In this document: positions 37,590 through 50,419 of the stretch, one piece after another
Numbering within the stretch: the stretch's first letter is position 1
Layout of the letters: each line of letters opens with the position of its first letter
NCBI GenBank assembly: GCA_903813345.2
Contig: CAIIXF020000011.1
Coordinates: 12,432,842 to 12,496,841, forward strand
From: Owenia fusiformis
Lineage: Eukaryota > Annelida > Polychaeta > Sabellida > Oweniidae
DNA: 64,000 bases
Direction of reading: 5' to 3'
Notes under the pieces: generated by a model
Database searches by the model: none
What the model was told of the DNA's origin: nothing
Seen by the model: the letters and a program-made list of their open reading frames with translations, nothing else
Position numbers and translations under genes: made by a program

Positions 37590-38283
37590 AGGCCGATAAT
37601 AACATTGAACCGATACATTGTCTGCAAGGGGCAGCAATAGATGGTACTTCTTGTATCCACACATCGATGGTCGTGCGGGAGACTGTCGCGCATAATGCGG
37701 ACAGGGGTAGTGATACATATATAGCATCATTGGACATTAAAAAATGTTACGATTCTGTCTGGATAGATGGGTTGTTGTATACACTCTTTAACCAAGGTTT
37801 CAAGGGGAAAATATGGAGAATTTTGAAAATTTGGTATTCGGATTATCAATGCAGGGTTAGAGTGGGAAAATCTATGTCTGATCCTTTCTTCGTTAACCAG
37901 GGAGTCCATCAGGGGGGTGTCTGTAGTTTGATGCTCTATATGCGTTTCACAAATAGCCTCTTAAAGGAACTCGAACAAAGCAATGCTGGATGCAGAATCG
38001 GCAATATTAATGTAACCTCACCCACATACGCCGATGACCTGATCCTCATGGCTGTGTTCCCAAGGTCCTTACAAACATTACTGGACATAGCATATCGTTT
38101 CAGTACGCGATGGCGTTTCACCTTCCACCCTGGGAAGTCAAAAACGTTGATGGTTTGCACTAAAGAGAGACAGGGCCGCCAAGACTTGTGTTTTTACCTT
38201 GGACCAGATAAAATGGATCATGTCAGAGAATGTACACATGTGGGTCTCATTTTAAATACAAATGGTAACTTGAAACAACATAT
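37590..38283 (+). pseudogene. Non-LTR retrotransposon reverse transcriptase, 5' portion
   Basis: Contains the RT blocks ASLDIKKCYDSVWIDGL, VNQGVHQGGVCSLMLY and the catalytic YADDLILM, ending at NLKQH where a 6.6-kb element is inserted. The frame resumes at 44896 (IDNAMGKARRAIN). The 5' end of the retroelement (endonuclease part) is missing. Confidence 0.88.
38280..38283. repeat. Target-site duplication (ATAT), left
   Basis: ATAT is repeated at 44892-44895. Removing the element and one copy restores the RT reading frame across the site. Confidence 0.75.
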
Positions 38284-39621
38284 AACAGGATCTTAAGAGG
38301 TTCTGGACAAATCATTTGATTCTGGACTTGTCATATTTTTTTTTCAACGAAATCACATCCAAGGGTTGAATTTTTATTAGCTATTTAGAGAGTGAGTCCT
38401 GCCTAGTATTAATTTCAATAAAAAAGTTAAAATAGAACCCTATTTGAGAGTCAATCTAATACTTACATTACATTGATAAATTAAGGCAAATCCTGAAATA
38501 TTTTTAAAGTGCATTTTTTTATGAAATATTATCCAGCAAGTATTTAAATGAAACGGTCTTATTTAAATACAAATCATAACATGATATTTTTCATGAAACA
38601 TTTTTCAATGAAATTCAATTGAAGGGTCAAGATAAAACGAGCTAATTTAGGTGAAACCCTTACACGATGATGTGTTTTCATAACTTCTTTCATAAAATTC
38701 CATCAAGGGGTGAAGATAAAATGATCGAATTTAAGTGATTTAAGGATCACGAGAATATGTTTTCTTTGATATTTTCTATGAAATCCCATCCAATGGTCAA
38801 GGTAAAATTTTGATTTTGATTTTGATTTGGTCACTTGTTCGAAAGATCCATATAAGGCCCATAGAACCATATAGGAACGTCATTTTGAATGTCACGTGAT
38901 AGATCCATATAAGGCTTTTAGAACCATTTATGGAAAGATGAGGGAAGCCCCTGACACCTGTTTCACGATTTTTATGCACTTCATTATTGTACCGAAGTTT
39001 GCCGATTCGATTCGTCGTATTTCGGAATCCTGGTGACAATTTTATACTCCATTGGAGTATTTTTGACCTACTTCTTATGACGGAAATTCCCGAACCTTGT
39101 TCGGATTAATCCGGATTTTCTGACCTACTTTATCTACCGAGATTTCACGAGTTAACATTCGTCTCATTCCGGAATCCTGGTGACAATTTTATACTCCATT
39201 GGAGTATTTTTGATCTACTTTTTCTGGATTTTGCCCTACTTATTATATCTTGACAACAAGCAAATCAAAAAGTTCGACATGAACGGGTCTCGATCAACTA
39301 ACCTAGACTATGGAAGCCAGGCACGCTAACCATGAGGCCAACGAGCCACCGATATGAAAGAACAAAAGTATTATATATTTATACCGAGCGTCAATTCAAA
39401 ATGATCCTCACTTTTGTCTCCACTTAAATACGACTCGTCAGTTGTATCCAGAATAGTAGAACGCCTATGGCGCCAGTGAATAACCAAGTCCCATGTGAGT
39501 GGTTCGTATCCCTCCGTGATATACTATTTTTGTTTTATTAAATACGACAGAAAGGAGCAAGGTCTAGGTTGAAAACAAGACGTTAGTTTGTTTCAAAACA
39601 GTTTGGAAACATTAATCTCTG
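38284..39621. repeat. Left terminal inverted repeat of the 6.6-kb element
   Basis: It holds subterminal repeats: about four diverged copies of a GAAAT(C/T)CCATCCAAGGGTCAAG-like motif near 38345, 38610, 38690 and 38775, and a direct repeat of TCCTGGTGACAATTTTATAC with its neighbourhood at 39026 and 39177. A tRNA-like box pair lies near 39280-39354 on the minus strand. Confidence 0.85.
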
Positions 39622-40764
39622 ATAATTTAAGGGTTTCCACTCCTGAAGGGCCTCTAGATCTATGAAATTCAATAATCCACTCAGTAAAAATACGATTTCT
39701 CTGCAACCTGATGTCCAATCAAGATCATTCAAATATATATGTGTTCCTGACACGTTTGGGCGTCCGGGAATAAAATTGCTTGTGAAAACTATTTACAAAA
39801 GTGTTCCAGAGACCCTTATCTACTTGGCTAGGGTTTTATTTGAAGATACATTGCCTTATTAGCAGGTAGAGGGGCATACAGAACACAGAAGCAAATGCTA
39901 TGTTGAAAATTTTCTATATTTCAATTTGAACCTGTGTTTACATGTCACGTAGGCCAGTGTTTTATATGGGGATTATATGTACTTTCCTTGTTTACATGAA
40001 CGTAAATCATTACATGAAATCTGCATTCTTCTGGGTTTAATCTGGGTTTGTATTGTCTTATTGGGGCTTTTCGACTTTAAAACAAACCCTACCTAAATGG
40101 ATTGTGTCTCGGGAACGTTTTTGTAAATAGTTATTATAAACAATTCTGAAAGAATATCACATATTTTTGTCTTCCCGATTTCAGTCATGAATTACGTCAA
40201 TTTCTCATGCAAATATTGGGTAGACGTTGTCATAACCGGATGCCCGAACGTGTCAGGAACATATAGATACTCGAATGATGTTGATTGAACATCAGGGTTG
40301 AGAGAAATCGTAATTTTACTGAGTGGCTTCACGAAAAAATAAGCAGCACTTTAGGCCACCTAAATACAACTCGTCAGTTGTATCCAGTTGGAATCCCAGC
40401 GTAATGTTTTTAATTATATGGTTGTGCTTTGATTTTACGCTGAAAACATTTATAACTACGTCAACTTTATATTAAAACATTTATTATCTTTTCAGTTGTA
40501 TTAAAATGTAAAATATGATATATGTCAGCTTATTGCTTTCTGGAGAACAGTCAAGGTTTAAATTTGGTACAATGAATCGGACACTCATGTAAATCGACAT
40601 GGTTATAACATTGAACTCAATGCAGTAAATTAGTTATTTCTATGAATCACAGCGGGATTGGTTTCATTTTATATGATTGCCAACTCTGGCGTTTTTTTTG
40701 TAAATGCTTTTGACCGCTGTAAATGTGAAACTGATACAGTATTATTCAATTGTTTTATGTCTTG

Positions 40765-40865
40765 GTCACATTTGCTCCGATTTTCACTACGGCGCCCGGC
40801 CGATTGAGTATTGTGTTCAGAAATGTATTCAATTTTGAACAAAATACTCGCAGCAAATGTGATCC
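40765..40865. mobile_element. Copy of the GGTCACATTTGCTCCG MITE family
   Basis: TTGGTCACATTTGCTCCGAT, GGCGCCCGGCCGATTGAG and the inverted GCAAATGTGATCCAGG match the element at 53415-53547; the right arm is partly eroded. Confidence 0.6.
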
Positions 40866-42780
40866 AGGCATTACACAGCGGTATTTCGAACATACTATTG
40901 TTGCTTAACCACGACCTAGCCAATTTTAAAATCATACTCCTTATTTAAATCCAAGTAAACGATCAATGTCTAGGTATTTGGCGTTTGATGATACTATGGC
41001 CCTTGGCGAATTATGATTAGATGAACCGAGGTCAACATTAATGTTTCTTGTACAAGGTCATCCCAAGGTCTAAGATAAATATTTAGGTATTTTACGTTTC
41101 AAGACCTTTGGACAAATTCGATTCAACGATGTATTAAAGTTAAAATGTATACAGAGATAAAATAGGTTATCTCCCATCGTTTCCTTGTGTATACGTTTAT
41201 GTCTCTGCGTAATAACGCAGATGCGAGCAGGTAGTTACCAATCTCACCACAAGGTGGCTCGTTCGGGTCAGATAGCATGGCGGGTATGGTAGAAAGTTCC
41301 CTTTAACTTAAAGTACATCTGTTTTCGTGGTTCAATTTTCATATCACCCTTAAAATGTATCTAATAGCAATGCAATTAAAATATGTCCAGTGAACGAAAA
41401 TGCAATACAAGAATAGATATTTCACTTTTTGTGATTTTGTAACAATGGGGTTATTTTTTGTATATGTAACATGGTCATTTTCACATTTTATATTATTACT
41501 GTTCATATTAATCAATCCCTATTCATCTCAATATAACAGGTCCCTAAGTAGGTTGTTTGCAGTTTTACTCTTTTAATACCATGTTCACTTTTCACCTTGA
41601 GTTATTCAACTATGCAAACTGTGTCAGTTTTATATATCTATTGTTCCCCTATATGGTCTTTCTCACTCACATGTAGCTGAGTTTGCATTGGGTGTTGGCT
41701 TGTCAGTAGTTGCTGTAAGAGTTCATGTTGTACATTACAGAGCATTGTATTTTAAACATTGAAGTTTGAAATATACTATTTTATATATATTTTAATTTGA
41801 AGTTCGAGTTATTTTATTGCCACCCACGGGCCTTCCACACGCCCATTTACATATAACGCTTTGAAACAACTTTAAAAAGTGAGCAATGTCAGTGTTGTGA
41901 TAATAGAGAATTTTCGTTATAAGTTGTTTCAAAAACTTATACGTATACTTATAGTTTAAAGGGTCTTGTCGAACTAAAATCAATTCAAATTGATTTTCAT
42001 AATCTGTACCAAGTGGGGCATAACTATTCCCGATATAGTCAAGCTTCATCATCAACTAGGGACTGCGAATACAATGTCCTTTGACAGTGTCAATTATGAA
42101 CACGATAAACTAAATTCTAGTTGACGGGTCCTTGTAGTGTACGATAAACAAGACCCTTTAAAGTGAATCACTACACGAACGAGTCGATCATTTCAAAGTT
42201 CTCATGAAATTATAAGGTCAATTTTTAAGTTTTTACGTATAAAAAGGCCTTTATACGCAGATTATAAACTTACAGAGTTGGATCTCCGCATAGTATATGT
42301 GTGGACCTACTGACCAGAATGGCTTATTAAAATTAATCGGCTGAATAGGCATAGTATCCAATCAAATAGCTCGACTCATTCATTAGCTGAACTAATTCTC
42401 CCTTCGTTATTTCTACAAGGTGATTCAAAACGATCATCTACAAAAAATATATTTGAGAGTAGATAAATCTGTAAAACCCGTGTGCTATATCAGCCTATTT
42501 GATTCTAGAAAACACATATGACACAACTAAACATGCTTTACATCAAGGGGGTACGGATGGTATGCCATTGGCCCTTTTTATTACCCTCCTAGGAGATATT
42601 TCCCGACGAATTAGGAAATTATGAAACACCTTGTTTATTGGGTTTATAAGTATAAGTATACGTATAAGTTTTTAAAAAACTTATAACGAAAATTCTCTAA
42701 TAACGCCCCTCATACCTATTTATTACAGGTCGTGTAGACCATTGTTGCCTGATTTATAGCAAAAACATCGACTTTTGCAC

Positions 42781-42811
42781 GTTGATGATGATGATGATGA
42801 TGATGATGATG
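42781..42811. repeat. (GAT)n microsatellite
   Basis: About ten uninterrupted GAT triplets. Confidence 0.9.
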
Positions 42812-43550
42812 CGCCTTTTATAATAGATCTCATATCTTAGAAGCGTATCAGTTCAAAAAATACTAGAAGACCTTACATATTTTGCCATGCACTGCGCCTA
42901 TTCATTTGGCAATTCAGTTGTAAATTTTATCTTGAAAAAAATAAATCTTCCAAATTTTTTGAGTTTTCTTGCAGAAATCGCCTACCCCCCCCCCTCCATC
43001 CATTTTGTATGATCACAAGGCGTGATTTAAGCTGCTGATATTCTTCTTTAAACGAGTTGGATTTTCAAAATCTATAAGTTGGACTCCCTTTATAGAAGCT
43101 TTGAACTGAATTTGCACTGCTTAATGCTGAAATTTTATTGTTTATCCATACATTTTAAGAAAAAATGTATAAAAAAAGATGTTAAAGCCAAATGTTGCCC
43201 TAAAAATTCAGAAAATGTAAAAAATTTCGAATTTTCTATGTACAGGCCTTGTTGCCCCTTTAAGAAGCTTAATATGTAAATTATCTAATCAAACACTTCG
43301 TCCACCATTTTGAAACACTAATCAATCCAATCTGTGCTAGCGATTCATAGGGCGAGCCAGTGGGATATTTCCAGGGTTCATACACACCTGGAAATGTCAG
43401 GGAAATTGACTTGATTTTCCAAGTGCTGGAAATGTCAGGTAATTTTAAAATTAGGTCAAAAGGGCCAAAGATGACCGGGAATTTTGAAACGGTAGACATG
43501 TCAGGGAAATGTCAGGGAAATTTGTATCAGTGTTGAAAAAATAATGTTCC

Positions 43551-44891
43551 AGAGATTAATGTTTCCAAACTGTTTTGAAACAAACTAACGTATTGTTTTC
43601 AACCTAGACCTTGCTCCTTTCTGTCGTATTTAATAAAACAAAAATAGTATATCACGGAGGGATACGAACCACTCACATGGGACTTGGTTATTCACTAGCG
43701 CCATAGGCGTTCTACTATTCTGGATACAACTGACGAGTCGTATTTAAGTGGAGACAAAAGTGAGGATCATTTTGAATTGACGCTCGGTATAAATATATAA
43801 TACTTTTGTTCTTTCATATCGGTGGCTCGTTGGCCTCATGGTTAGCGTGCCTGGCTTCCATAGTCTAGGTTAGTTGATCGAGACCCGTTCATGTCGAACT
43901 TTTTGATTTGCTTGTTGTCAAGATATAATAAGTAGGGCAAAATCCAGAAAAAGTAGATCAAAAATACTCCAATGGAGTATAAAATTGTCACCAGGATTCC
44001 GGAATGAGACGAATGTTAACTCGTGAAATCTCGGTAGATAAAGTAGGTCAGAAAATCCGGATTAATCCGAACAAGGTTCGGGAATTTCCGTCATAAGAAG
44101 TAGGTCAAAAATACTCCAATGGAGTATAAAATTGTCACCAGGATTCCGAAATACGACGAATCGAATCGGCAAACTTCGGTACAATAATGAAGTGCATAAA
44201 AATCGTGAAACAGGTGTCAGGGGCTTCCCTCATCTTTCCATAAATGGTTCTAAAAGCCTTATATGGATCTATCACGTGACATTCAAAATGACGTTCCTAT
44301 ATGGTTCTATGGGCCTTATATGGATCTTTCGAACAAGTGACCAAATCAAAATCAAAATCAAAATTTTACCTTGACCATTGGATGGGATTTCATAGAAAAT
44401 ATCAAAGAAAACATATTCTCGTGATCCTTAAATCACTTAAATTCGATCATTTTATCTTCACCCCTTGATGGAATTTTATGAAAGAAGTTATGAAAACACA
44501 TCATCATGTAAGGGTTTTCACCTAAATTAGCTCGTTTTATCTTGACCCTTCAATTGAATTTCATTGAAAAATGTTTCATGAAAAATATCATGTTATGATT
44601 TGTATTTAAATAAGACCGTTTCATTTAAATACTTGCTGGATAATATTTCATTAAAAAACGCACTTTAAAAATATTTCAGGATTTGCCTTAATTTATCAAT
44701 GTAATGTAAGTATTAGATTGACTCTCAAATAGGGTTCTATTTTAACTTTTTTTTTATTGAAATTAATACTAGGCAGGACTCACTCTCTAAATAGCTAATA
44801 AAAATTCAACCCTTGGATGTGATTTCGTTGAAAAAAAAATATGACAAGTCCAGAATCAAATGATTTGTCCAGAACCTCTTAAGATCCTGTT
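43551..44891. repeat. Right terminal inverted repeat of the 6.6-kb element
   Basis: Inverted copy of the left arm. The tRNA-like segment at 43821-43895 reads TGGCCTCATGGTTAGCGTGC (box A-like) then GATCGAGACCC (box B-like). Confidence 0.85.
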
Positions 44892-46030
44892 ATATTGATA
44901 ATGCAATGGGAAAGGCTAGAAGGGCTATCAACGCGGGAGTGGGGCTTCTCAGCAGTGACTCCTTCGAATACAATCCACTGACGGCCTCTATTTTATATTG
45001 GTCCATATCGGTACCATCCATGACATACGGTATGGATATCCTGCAATTGAAACAATGTGATTATGATACCCTTGAATTGACACATAGACAAATAGCAAAA
45101 CGTATTCAACAATTGCCATGTAATGTGCATAACGAAGCTTCCTTGGCACAACTGGGCTGGTCGAGGATTCGTGCGGTCATAGATACAAAAAAGTTAATGT
45201 TTCTGTGGTGTATCCTAAATCTACCAACCACATGTGTGTATAAAATGATTTTTATAATTGAGTTCTTTAGATGGAAGTCAATTTCTGAACATTCAAAGTT
45301 GTATAGCAACTATTCAGTAATAAATGCAGTTTTGAACCTTGTGACAAGATACAATTTATGGCGATATATTGATGAATATTTTTTGAATTTTGACCTGATG
45401 CCCAAATGTGCGTGGAAACGGATTGTTAAAGCACGCATAATGCAGTATGAAGAAGACAGATGGCACTTGTTATGTAACGTATCTTACAGACTTAGCGTTT
45501 ATAGAACGATACAAGTTACGATAAAACCATGCGTATGGTGGAGAATCTGTCAATCGAATTGTAAATATATAGGGATGTGTAGGGATATGGTAAAACTGCT
45601 AACAGGTGCGCTTTCCCACTCAACTATGACACTATTTGTCCTCTGTGTGGGATGACAAATGAAACGACAAGGCATTTTCTCTTAGATTGCCTTGAACTTC
45701 ATGAAAGTAGGAGTGACTTGTTGGCAGTTTTAAGTGACAGAATATTTGATGGATATAATATGGTTGAAAAAATGGAGGTCTTACTAGGAAAAAATGAAGC
45801 ATTAGACTACAGAATGTATGTGAAGATAATGTTAAGTGTCAAACACATGTTAAAAACAAGAGCTGCAGCTATAGCTCTATAAACTATTAAATCAACACAG
45901 TTTGCGTTGTAAATATATATATTTTTATTTTTATATTTTTAATATTGCCACATTAACTTTATAATTATTATGTACTCATCTGCATAGGTGGAAATAAAGA
46001 GACATAAACATAAACATAAACATGCACCGT
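44892..46030 (+). pseudogene. Non-LTR retrotransposon, 3' portion and tail
   Basis: Continues the frame broken at 38283: IDNAMGKARRAINAGVGLL, then a thumb/C-terminal region to 45655, a one-frame shift, and a zinc-knuckle-like block CPLCGMTNETTRHFLLDC followed by a tail to 45882. After an AT-rich UTR it ends in a CATAAA-type short tandem repeat (about 46004-46024), the kind of 3' tail seen in CR1/L2-like elements. At least one frameshift near 45650 disables it. Confidence 0.8.
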
Positions 46031-47343
46031 TGACTCAACATTAGGTATCATAATATCCCTTTGACCTTAATACTATCTTGATATTGGGTATACTTTTTGT
46101 GGACACCCCGTAATTCCAAGATATCACTCAGAAATTGCAGTCATATTTATTGATGGCTGGGAAACTTCCCATTGAATGATCTCAACCTCTATACTCAAAA
46201 GTCTTACACCAAAGCTGAGTCAACCAAACAGCTGCAGATGCCAGACCTTAATTTTGCTGACAACACTTTGAAGGTTAGTATTAGTGACTGAGTCTTGGAG
46301 ACTTGACAATAACAGTTACCTTAAAACCAAAAGCCGGGCCTCAGTTTAGCTGACAGATAGACAATTTTTCAAATCTTACCTTAAGGTCAACCAGAAGGTG
46401 AACCAGAAGACAGACCTCAATTATGTTGATGGATAGACTGTTTGACAAGTCTTAACAGCTAATTCAGCTAGAAGCCATGTCACAATTTTAACTGGCGGGC
46501 GATCGGGCGGGCGGGCAGACAGGCAGGCATATTTGTAATCATGGCTTTCAGTCATATTTGCTTAGAATTGGAATGAATTCAAAATCTTAAACTTTACCCA
46601 TTTTTCTCTCGCCGCCCAAATTAAAAACCCAGAATATATATATGGAGACCTATCTTAGGGATTATGCTACCAAAATATGGAGAGGGGCAGTAGAAAATGG
46701 CAGATTTTCAATACGAGGCCTAATAAACAATGGACCAATATGGAGATATAACACACATTTTAAAATTGCATAACAAATTTAACCCTTTGAAGTGACATGG
46801 TAAGACAAATAGAATAGCATGAAAACAGATCGATACATTAGCGATTGTAATTATAAAAACAGGATATGCCCGGAGCATCCAGAAAAATTTCCCTAACATA
46901 TACATTTTCAAAGGCGAATACCAGAAACTCATATTTTAGCGATATCGATCTAAACTGGAAGTATAAATAAAACAGTAGGTATGGATACCAGTACCACAAT
47001 GCCGCAAAATATGATTATGAATCGTATTTAAATTGAATAACACCATTGATTCACATATGTAGCCGATGATTTTGAACAGGGTGATAGAAACAGTACAAAA
47101 ATGATAATTGCATTGAAGCCGTTCACATTCTTTGCCGTTTGGAAAATTATCTTATCGCTTGAGAACGATGTTAAGGAATATTATGTGGAGCCAAAAGGAG
47201 GAAAACAAGCGATAACTAGTAAGCAATAAGTGGGGATACATTTGATGTGGTCAGAAACGAAAATTAGAACAATACGTTTAATGTTCAAAAATAAATAGAT
47301 GTAATTAAAATTTAAAAAAATGAATTGAAATGAGTTTTTTTAG
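46031..47343. other. Spacer before the PAN exon
   Basis: AT-rich; a GGGCGGGC-type simple repeat lies at about 46495-46530. Earlier exons of the PAN/EGF gene should lie in or upstream of this interval, but none was recognised. Confidence 0.4.
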
Positions 47344-47511
47344 GTGGAACAATATCAACTTATGCTAGGTCAAGGATGACGTGTTTTTCTGCGTGCTTCG
47401 AAAGTTATTCTTGTAAGTCATCTGGTTTCAACAAATACACAAAGGAATGTGAACTATACAATGAACATTCAAGTCCGATTTTGGCAGGAGGATGGAGTCT
47501 AATGATTGCAA
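47344..47511 (+). CDS. PAN/apple-like domain exon of a modular extracellular protein
   Basis: A 168-nt exon, phase 1 on both sides, between TTTTTTTAG and GTAAGT, encodes about 55 residues: STYARSRMTCFSACFESYSC, then FNKYTKECELYNE and a WSLMIA end. The C-x3-C-x5-C spacing and the NKYTKECELYN block match the second half of PAN/apple folds. It splices in phase to the EGF exons downstream, a PAN-plus-EGF layout common in invertebrate adhesion proteins. The first half of the domain and a signal peptide would be upstream and were not found. Confidence 0.72.
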
Positions 47512-48349
47512 GTAAGTATCGAACTCGTTGAAATTATTAAACTAAATTTTGATAATGTAATGCCGGGCCGAAGATTTTAATTGGTATATTATTGTATTAT
47601 TTTATATATGGCGTGAGACTTAAAAAATATACATACGTACATGCATACATTTAGCCGAGGCTATTTTAGTTAATATTCATGAAATGATTCCGGAATAAGA
47701 AGAATCCGTGTAGCACCGCATTGCGCAGCAATGTTAAAAAAAGTTACGGATTTCTTGATGTCTTCGATTATAATTACAGGGTGTCCGGAAAGTAAAGGTA
47801 TATAGTTTTAAGAAAACTATTAGAAATTAAGATAAATTACGATAAAAATGTTATTGTTCAATTAGTGTATTACACTAGGCTTTTGAGCTTTTAATTTTGA
47901 GAAGATGCGACAAAATTATTGTTAATTCACGAAAAACACAATAGTACTCGATATATAATATCTACAAAATTTATCTTAATCATCGAAAAAGAGCAAACAA
48001 CGAATACTTTTTGTGTCACCTAGAACATAGTGCATTAACAAAATGATAAGATTTATCACTAATTGCTGAAACTTGTAGTGGTATAGGAATGTTACATATC
48101 TAAAGTACGTGTCTAATTTCTAAAAATCGGCTAAATGAGGTGTATTGCTACTTTGTTTATATGAAAAAGTCTGAATGAATACGTTTTATATCAAAATTTG
48201 TGGAATTTGTGAGTTTCTCTCGACGCCTCCCAAGCCTCCAATATATGTTGATCATCGCCACGCATCAGTTTAGATTACTTTGACTATACATGCACAGTAA
48301 ACTAGAATGGTAAATTGGATATAATTCAATTAAAACTGCAGATTGAATT

Positions 48350-48492
48350 CGACGCTGAGTAAGTAGCTGAGTTAGTAGCTGAGTAAGTAGCCGAGAAGGT
48401 AGCTGAGTAAGTAGTTGAGTAGACTGCTGAGTAAGTAGATAGCTGAGTAGTGAGGAAGTACTTGAGTAGGTAACTGATTTAGTAGCTGACTC
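48350..48492. repeat. 12-bp minisatellite GTAGCTGAGTAA
   Basis: About eleven imperfect copies of GTAGCTGAGTAA-like words in tandem inside the intron between the PAN and first EGF exon. Confidence 0.85.
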
Positions 48493-48922
48493 AACCCATG
48501 ACTTAAAAGGAGCTGGATATCATCGATTCGGCTTTTCGAAATTTCAAAACGTCGGAACCTTAAGGATTTCAGTTTCGGAATTCTGAGACTTTGGAGACCT
48601 ATTTTTTAAAACAATTGGACATTGAAGCAAGTTGAAAAGTAACCAATTTTACCGTTTCTTGACGTCAAATATCTCAAAAACGGTAGCAGTAATCAAAAAA
48701 CCATTTGCCTATTTGAGGTGTATAGACCTGTGAGTTGCGGAATTGCGCAGGCTTGCGGAGCTTTCATGAATTAGGCCTCAGAGAAATACAGTCTTCTGAC
48801 TCCCCGCCTTATCAAAAAGACTAACCATGTGTTTCATTTATTATTTTAAATGTGTTCTTTATGCACATTTTAGTGATTCTATTTTTCCTAGAAAAAAATG
48901 ATGCGATCTACCATATTTTTAA

Positions 48923-50419
48923 GGCCCGGTCACACCGCCCGGACGTTGCTGGAGCGTTCCTTGAACGTTGAAAAAATTCATCAACGCTCGTCAACGCGCA
49001 CAAAATGGGGAAAAAACAAAAACACAGGCGTTGGCTTAGCGGTGCACCGCTGAAGCCGGCGTTGCTTTAGCGTTGGTTAAGCGGTTGCGAGCGGTAGCTA
49101 GCGTATGTTTAGCGGTAATGCGAGCGTTGGTATAGCGGCGTTCTGCGCATTTGAGCGTTGCCTCGGCGGGGGTATAAATAGCAGCAGCGTTGGTTTAGCA
49201 GCATATCGCGTTTGACTACTGGGAAATTATTTCAAGTGGGGAGTGTTTAAGAGTAAAGACCTTTATTGGAATTTGTAACTTTAACAAAAGTCCTTCAAGG
49301 ATTAAAGAAGAAATGTTTTAAATCTAAAGTGCTTCTATTAATGTAATATGACATTAAGAATGAATAACATTACAATTTTCTTTAATAATCTCTCATGCAT
49401 ATCATTTCAAACAAACATATCACAATTTAATCGTTGCATTTCCATTACTTGGAACCGATTTACGTTCAAATTGCTTAACAATGTCAAATAACATTTACAG
49501 CAAAGTAATAATCATGACGCATGACAAATTTTTGCATTGCTGTGCGCGCATCAACTTTTTGTATAATACCATGACGAGTGCAACATTTTACAAGCTGCGC
49601 AGACAATTCACAGATAATTTATTGAATTGCTTGACGTGAAAACACTAGGTATATACTATATTTGAATAAAGGTCTCAGTAAAAGTCTATTTGTATTAACA
49701 TTTAATGAAAAACAAAAATCGCATAATTCACCTTTTTAAAATCCAAAATCACAAACTTTGAGCGCTTAATTTAGGAATTTACAATGCAAAAAATTGAAAT
49801 GCCAGACATGAATATATATCAAATGTAAAATGCACAAGTGTCTCCACAGTGTTCTACACAGTGGTGCATTTCTCCACGTATTTATAGCCAAATTCTGGTC
49901 CCGCTCCGACACCTCTATACCAACGCCAAAGCAAAGTTCATCGCCGCCATGGAACGCTGCGACAACGTCCGACACCGTTCCAACAACCCCATGTACGCTG
50001 ATAAAACGCTAACAACCGCTCCACCGACGTTTGTGCAACGTTTAATCGCCGCCCGGGCAACGTTGGCGAAGCAGCGGTGGTCCAGCGTTTAAGATTTCTG
50101 CGTTGGTCTAGCGGATTCAAGCGTCCACGAACTTGCGTCTAGCGGTGCCAAACTTTGACTGGGCGTTGGTGGAGCGGTGATAAACTTTGCCAGGGCGTAA
50201 AATTGTCCCTTTTTCAACGCTCGCAATATTTTGAGCAGCTCAAAACTTTTGGAGCGTTGGGATGGCCACTCGAGAAACATCCGCGTTGGCCGAGCGTTTA
50301 CAGCGTTGCTTTAACGGATGCCAACTTTTGTTAAACGTCGGTGAACGTTTACGAGCGTTGATGATTTTTTTCAACGTTCAAGGAACGCTCCAGCAACGTT
50401 TAGGCGGTGTGACCGGGCC
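48923..50419. mobile_element. TTAA-flanked foldback element with an internal AGCGTTG word array
   Basis: Inverted termini GGCCCGGTCACACCGCC continue for roughly 75 bp (GTTGCTGGAGCGTTCC, TTGAACGTTG). TTAA flanks both ends (48919-48922, 50420-50423), as for piggyBac-type insertion. The arms are packed with degenerate AGCGTTG / AGCGGT words, in one orientation on the left (48960-49200) and the other on the right (49910-50400), spaced about 10-12 bp. Open frames inside come from this word composition and do not look like proteins. Confidence 0.8.

Larger units (their letters stand above)
38284..44891. mobile_element. 6.6-kb element with 1.34-kb terminal inverted repeats, no recognised transposase
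   Basis: The left arm 38284-39621 and right arm about 43551-44891 are inverted copies differing at only a few bases by eye, starting AACAGGATCTTAAGAGG. The 3.9-kb centre has no open frame resembling a transposase; the longest frames there are under 90 codons. The centre includes a second, diverged inverted pair (about 39670-39850 against 40085-40330), a MITE remnant (40765-40865), another inverted pair (41898-41950 against 42650-42715) and a (GAT)n microsatellite. Insertion in a retroelement with an ATAT duplication shows it transposed as one unit. Confidence 0.85.

Noticed and set aside
38797-39039. 80-codon frame starting MSPGFRNTTNR, present in both arms (also 44132-44374)
   Set aside because: It is only the inverted-repeat arm read in one frame; part of it covers the subterminal direct repeats and no domain is seen.
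43821-43895. Functional tRNA gene
   Set aside because: Box A and B resemblance only; acceptor, anticodon and T stems do not pair.
49766-50280. Overlapping open frames in several frames near 50 kb
   Set aside because: They arise from the GC-rich AGCGTTG word array of the TTAA foldback element and lack protein-like composition.
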